Source: JACKCD01 sp041390905
GTDB taxonomy: Bacteria; Chloroflexota; Anaerolineae; Promineifilales; Promineifilaceae
Length of the DNA: 64,000 bases
Direction of reading: 5' to 3'
Assembly (NCBI GenBank): GCA_041390905.1
Contig: JAWKPA010000012.1
Coordinates: 1,550,001 to 1,614,000, forward strand
The position numbers and the translations under genes are program-made. This document shows, piece after piece, positions 61,461 through 64,000 of the stretch. A model generated the notes under the pieces. The model saw only the letters and a list, made by a program, of their open reading frames with translations, searched no databases and was not told where the DNA came from. Positions within the stretch are counted from its first letter, which is position 1, and each line of letters begins with the position of its first letter.

Positions 61461-63029
61461 ATGTTAAAAGCAATTCGCCGATTTTTGCTGACGCTGCTGC
61501 TGATTGCAGGGGCGCTGTTTTTGCTGTTTCAAGCGTTTTTGTATTATCGCTCGCTGGATAAATATCCTACGGGAACGGCCGTTGCTGGGGTTCCCGTGGC
61601 TGGATTGGTGCGAAACGAAGCGGCCGAACGGTTAATTGAGAAATACATGGCTCCCGTTTACATTTTTCATCAGGATGAACGGGTGCAGGTTGACCCGCGT
61701 GAACTGGGGTTTATGCTGGACGTGGAGGCGATGTTGACCGAAGCGGATAGCCACAAGGAGCCGCAGTCGTTGTTTGAGGGGTACGCAGAATTTGTGATCG
61801 GCCGTTCGCTTGACCCGGTAGACATTCCCCTGCAAGCCACCGTGGATGAAGCAGCGTTGCGGCAGCGGGTGCAGACCATTGCCGACTTTTTAGACCAGCC
61901 GGCCGTAGGACCACAGCTTTTGGTAGAAGGGGGGGCTGGGCAAGAGGGGCGTCCCGGCTTTATTACCAATGTGGAGGCCAGCCTGCCGCTGGTAGAGGCG
62001 GTGCTGTATGAGACTGAGCAGCGCGAGGCGCATTTGGTCATTGAAGTGCAGCCCGCGCCGGAGCGCAATCTGGAAATGCTGCGTGGGGTCGTGCAAAATT
62101 TGCTCGATTCGTTTGACGGCTTTTCCAGCGTGTTTATTATGGATCTGGAGACGGGGGAGGAACTGGGTTTTAATGCTGATGTGGCACTGTCGGGGTTGAG
62201 CGTGCTGAAAATCCCGATTTTTGTGGAGGCGTATGCGGCAATGGATCAGCCGCCGGATGCGTTTGTGGAGTCGTTGTTTTATGAAACGGCCGTTAAATCC
62301 TCCAACTACACAGCCAACCAACTCCTCCACATCATCGCCGGGCAGGACAACACCTACCTGGGAGCCGATGTCTTCACCCAGAAAATGCGCGACCTGGGAC
62401 TTGTTAATACCTTCATGGCCGTCCCCTACGATGCCCCCGACGTTGCCACCCGCCCCAACACCTACGTCACCCCTGCCAACTCCCGCACCGACATCAACGT
62501 TTTGCCCGACATTTCCCGCCAAACCACCGCCGAAGAGATCGGCACGCTGCTTTCCTGGATTTATTATTGCGCTAAAGGAACGGGTGGAACGTTGATGGCC
62601 GCCTTGCCCGGCAAAATCACGCCACAAGAGTGCCAGGCTATTATTGATGTACTGGAGCTAAATGTGGAAGGGAACCTCATTCGCTATGGTGTTCCCGAAG
62701 ACGTGTTGGTTTCGCATAAGCATGGGTGGAACTTCACCGACCACAGCGATGCAGGGATTGTGTTTTCACCCAACCGGGATTATGTGTTGTATATCTACAT
62801 GTCCAAACCGGGCAGCGATTGGCTCTCGTCTGAAATAAGTTTTCCCATTATTCGGGAAGTGTCGCGGGCGGTTTATAATTACTTTAACTATGATGCCCCC
62901 TACACCAAGGATGAGTCTGAAGCCCGCATTGCGGCGGCGCAGGCGGCGGCTGAGGCGGCTGCAGCGGCTGATGCAGCCGCAGAGAGTGAACAACCGGTTG
63001 TCGGTGAGGAGCCACCAGCACAACCATAA
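61461..63029 (+). CDS. Beta-lactamase-like serine hydrolase, membrane-anchored
   Basis: 522 residues. N-terminal helix (LLTLLLIAGALFLLFQAFLY), YoaR-like segment (GTAVAGVPVAGLVRNEAAER), and a class A beta-lactamase fold. SxxK is intact as SVLK (247-250); the SDN position is SNY (281-283) and KTG is KHG (SHKHGW). It may be an active hydrolase or a peptidoglycan-binding protein. The C-terminus is an Ala-rich tail (AQAAAEAAAAADAAAES). A sharp strand-composition switch occurs at AACGGCCGTT 62285. Tandem duplicate of the previous gene. Confidence 0.87.
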   Translation: MLKAIRRFLLTLLLIAGALFLLFQAFLYYRSLDKYPTGTAVAGVPVAGLVRNEAAERLIEKYMAPVYIFHQDERVQVDPRELGFMLDVEAMLTEADSHKEPQSLFEGYAEFVIGRSLDPVDIPLQATVDEAALRQRVQTIADFLDQPAVGPQLLVEGGAGQEGRPGFITNVEASLPLVEAVLYETEQREAHLVIEVQPAPERNLEMLRGVVQNLLDSFDGFSSVFIMDLETGEELGFNADVALSGLSVLKIPIFVEAYAAMDQPPDAFVESLFYETAVKSSNYTANQLLHIIAGQDNTYLGADVFTQKMRDLGLVNTFMAVPYDAPDVATRPNTYVTPANSRTDINVLPDISRQTTAEEIGTLLSWIYYCAKGTGGTLMAALPGKITPQECQAIIDVLELNVEGNLIRYGVPEDVLVSHKHGWNFTDHSDAGIVFSPNRDYVLYIYMSKPGSDWLSSEISFPIIREVSRAVYNYFNYDAPYTKDESEARIAAAQAAAEAAAAADAAAESEQPVVGEEPPAQP

Positions 63030-63078
63030 AACGGGATAGTAAGTGACCGGCATTTGCTTTTAGATTAACAAAGTAATC

Positions 63079-63213
63079 GGGTAAATGTCATTCCGAGCGG
63101 AGTCTTCGGATCGAGGAATCTTTCCCTGCATAGAAGCAGAAAGATTCCTCGGAGGACCTCGGAATGACATGAAAAGACAATCCGTTTTTCTACCCGCTTA
63201 TTTTGTAAACGCT
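63079..63213. repeat. Interspersed ~140-bp element, copy 2 (inverted)
   Basis: Reverse complement of copy 1 in its ends (CGGGTAAATGTCATTCCGAG, then CCGTTTTTCTACCCGCTTAT and TTGTAAACGC). The inner hairpin GAGGAATCTTTC...GAAAGATTCCTC is longer and nearly perfect. No coding content. Confidence 0.75.
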
Positions 63214-63254
63214 CAACCAAGTGCCGGTTACTTGAAGGACAATCAGAGGGAAAA

Positions 63255-64000
63255 ATGGAGTATCGTAAATTAGGTCGCACGGGTTTAAAAGTGTCTACTA
63301 TTTGTTTGGGGACGATGCAGTTTGGCTGGACGGCCGTTTCTGCCACTGCCCACCAAATCATGAGCCATGCCGTCGAGTTAGGGTGCAACTTTTTTGACAC
63401 CGCCGACGTCTATTCCCGCTGGGCGGAGGGCAACGACGGCGGCGTGAGTGAGCAAATCATTGGCGACTGGCTGCAAACCGGCCACGTATCGCGCCACCAA
63501 CTGGTGCTGGCAACCAAGGTGCGCGGGCAAATGGGCGACGGGCCAAACGACCAGGGGCTGTCGCGTCTCCACATCATGCAGGCGGTGGATGCCAGCCTGC
63601 GCCGCCTGCAAACGGATTACATTGACCTGTATCAGGTGCATTTTCCCGACGAGGAGACGCCGCTAGAAGAAACGTTGTCGGCACTGACCGACCTGGTGCG
63701 GCTGGGTAAGGTGCGCTACATTGGCTGCTCCAATTATCCGGCGTGGCTGCTGGCAAAGTCGCTGTGGGTGAGTGATGTCAACAAGCTGTGCCGCTATGAC
63801 AGCTTGCAGCCGCACTACAATTTGGTGCATCGAGTGGAGTTTGAACGGGAGCTAATGCCGCTGTGTCTGGATCAGGGGGTGGGGGTGATTCCCTACAGCC
63901 CGCTGGCTGGCGGGTTCCTGACGGGCAAATATGGCCGCGACACGACGCTGCCCAATTCGGCGCGGGCGCGGCGGATTATGGAACGGTATATGAATGAGCG
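63255..64000 (+). CDS. Aldo/keto reductase (3' end beyond window)
   Basis: 248 codons before the edge, from ATG 63255 (AGAGGG upstream). MEYRKLGRTGLKVSTICLGT, FFDTADVYSRWAEG with catalytic Asp/Tyr, catalytic Lys in LATKVRG, and DYIDLYQVHFPD are intact. VIPYSPLAGGFLTGKYGRD marks the AKR (YajO/PhdYeaE-like) group. It reduces carbonyl compounds with NADPH; substrate unknown. Nearest upstream feature is the interspersed repeat, so it likely has its own promoter. Confidence 0.92.
   Translation, partial: MEYRKLGRTGLKVSTICLGTMQFGWTAVSATAHQIMSHAVELGCNFFDTADVYSRWAEGNDGGVSEQIIGDWLQTGHVSRHQLVLATKVRGQMGDGPNDQGLSRLHIMQAVDASLRRLQTDYIDLYQVHFPDEETPLEETLSALTDLVRLGKVRYIGCSNYPAWLLAKSLWVSDVNKLCRYDSLQPHYNLVHRVEFERELMPLCLDQGVGVIPYSPLAGGFLTGKYGRDTTLPNSARARRIMERYMNE

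Larger units (their letters stand above)
1..64000. repeat. Highly iterated palindrome AACGGCCGTT, about 54 exact copies
   Basis: Exact copies counted by eye start at 663, 749, 1053, 1898, 2359, 2720, 2800, 3016, 3331, 3883, 4242, 4381, 4972, 5371, 6314, 8805, 9582, 9777, 11362, 12200, 18046, 18801, 19320, 20500, 24180, 24747, 25924, 29760, 34726, 36985, 46192, 46329, 46530, 46683, 47214, 47494, 47732, 47984, 48059, 48152, 49265, 50973, 53602, 54624, 54828, 54888, 55406, 55590, 55790, 58312, 59334, 59744, 61574 and 62285. Many near-copies (CGGCCGTT) exist, including one in each TPR unit of the 14.8-16.8 kb array. Most lie in coding DNA in any of three frames, read as TAV, NGR(F/L) or KRP(F/L). 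A random 10-mer of this composition is expected less than once. The pattern resembles the cyanobacterial HIP1 palindrome in style, not in sequence. Its function is unknown. Confidence 0.93.

Overview
The window looks like a chromosomal segment of an uncultured Chloroflexota bacterium (Anaerolineae-like). This is an inference. It rests on the divergent bacterial S10/spc/alpha ribosomal protein cluster, the extended S12, long TrmB and short adenylate kinase, Pro/Thr-rich lipoproteins, and NB-ARC/TPR and SIR2/STAND proteins. No rRNA, tRNA, CRISPR array or transposase was seen.

Layout. 1-6.3 kb (minus strand): a LysM/FecR-like lipoprotein, a 232-bp nested hairpin, and a two-gene cassette of an effector-associated-domain SIR2-like protein followed by a SIR2-like/STAND NTPase/multi-TM protein. 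6.4-12.4 kb: an A+T-richer DUF6259-type secreted protein, a fused ABC permease, a metallophosphoesterase and an M50 protease. 12.4-18.2 kb: a rearranged accessory locus. A small gene plus HNH endonuclease pair occurs twice (once with the HNH gene deleted internally), the copies flank a multiply frameshifted TM/NB-ARC/TPR pseudogene, and short direct repeats border the intact copy next to an HD-domain gene. 18.3-20.5 kb: a TyrA-like dehydrogenase and a GT4 glycosyltransferase. 20.5-46.1 kb: rpoB, then rpsL-rpsG-fusA-tuf-like, the S10-spc-alpha genes, truA, rplM and rpsI. rpoC, infA and map are absent from their usual places, and the tuf gene is strongly divergent. 46.1-55 kb: MazG, an SH3 protein, an ABC exporter, arginase, a CcdA-like protein, a thioredoxin-like lipoprotein with a Met-rich pentapeptide array, and a solute-binding protein. 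55-64 kb: trmB, a two-component system, a PspC protein, a Nudix hydrolase, two tandem beta-lactamase-like proteins and a truncated aldo/keto reductase.

The most unusual signal is at the DNA level. The palindrome AACGGCCGTT occurs about 54 times in 64 kb by hand count, where chance predicts fewer than one. It sits mostly inside genes, in any reading frame. In most copies it also marks a switch from a G-rich to a C-rich strand, so synonymous codon choice flips at the site within single genes. It is scarce in the ribosomal genes and the A+T-rich gene. Other repeats include hairpin spacers built from short words such as GAGATTG/CAATCTC (one array lies in frame inside a permease gene), a roughly 140-bp element in two inverted copies, and REP-like units at the start of a lipoprotein gene.
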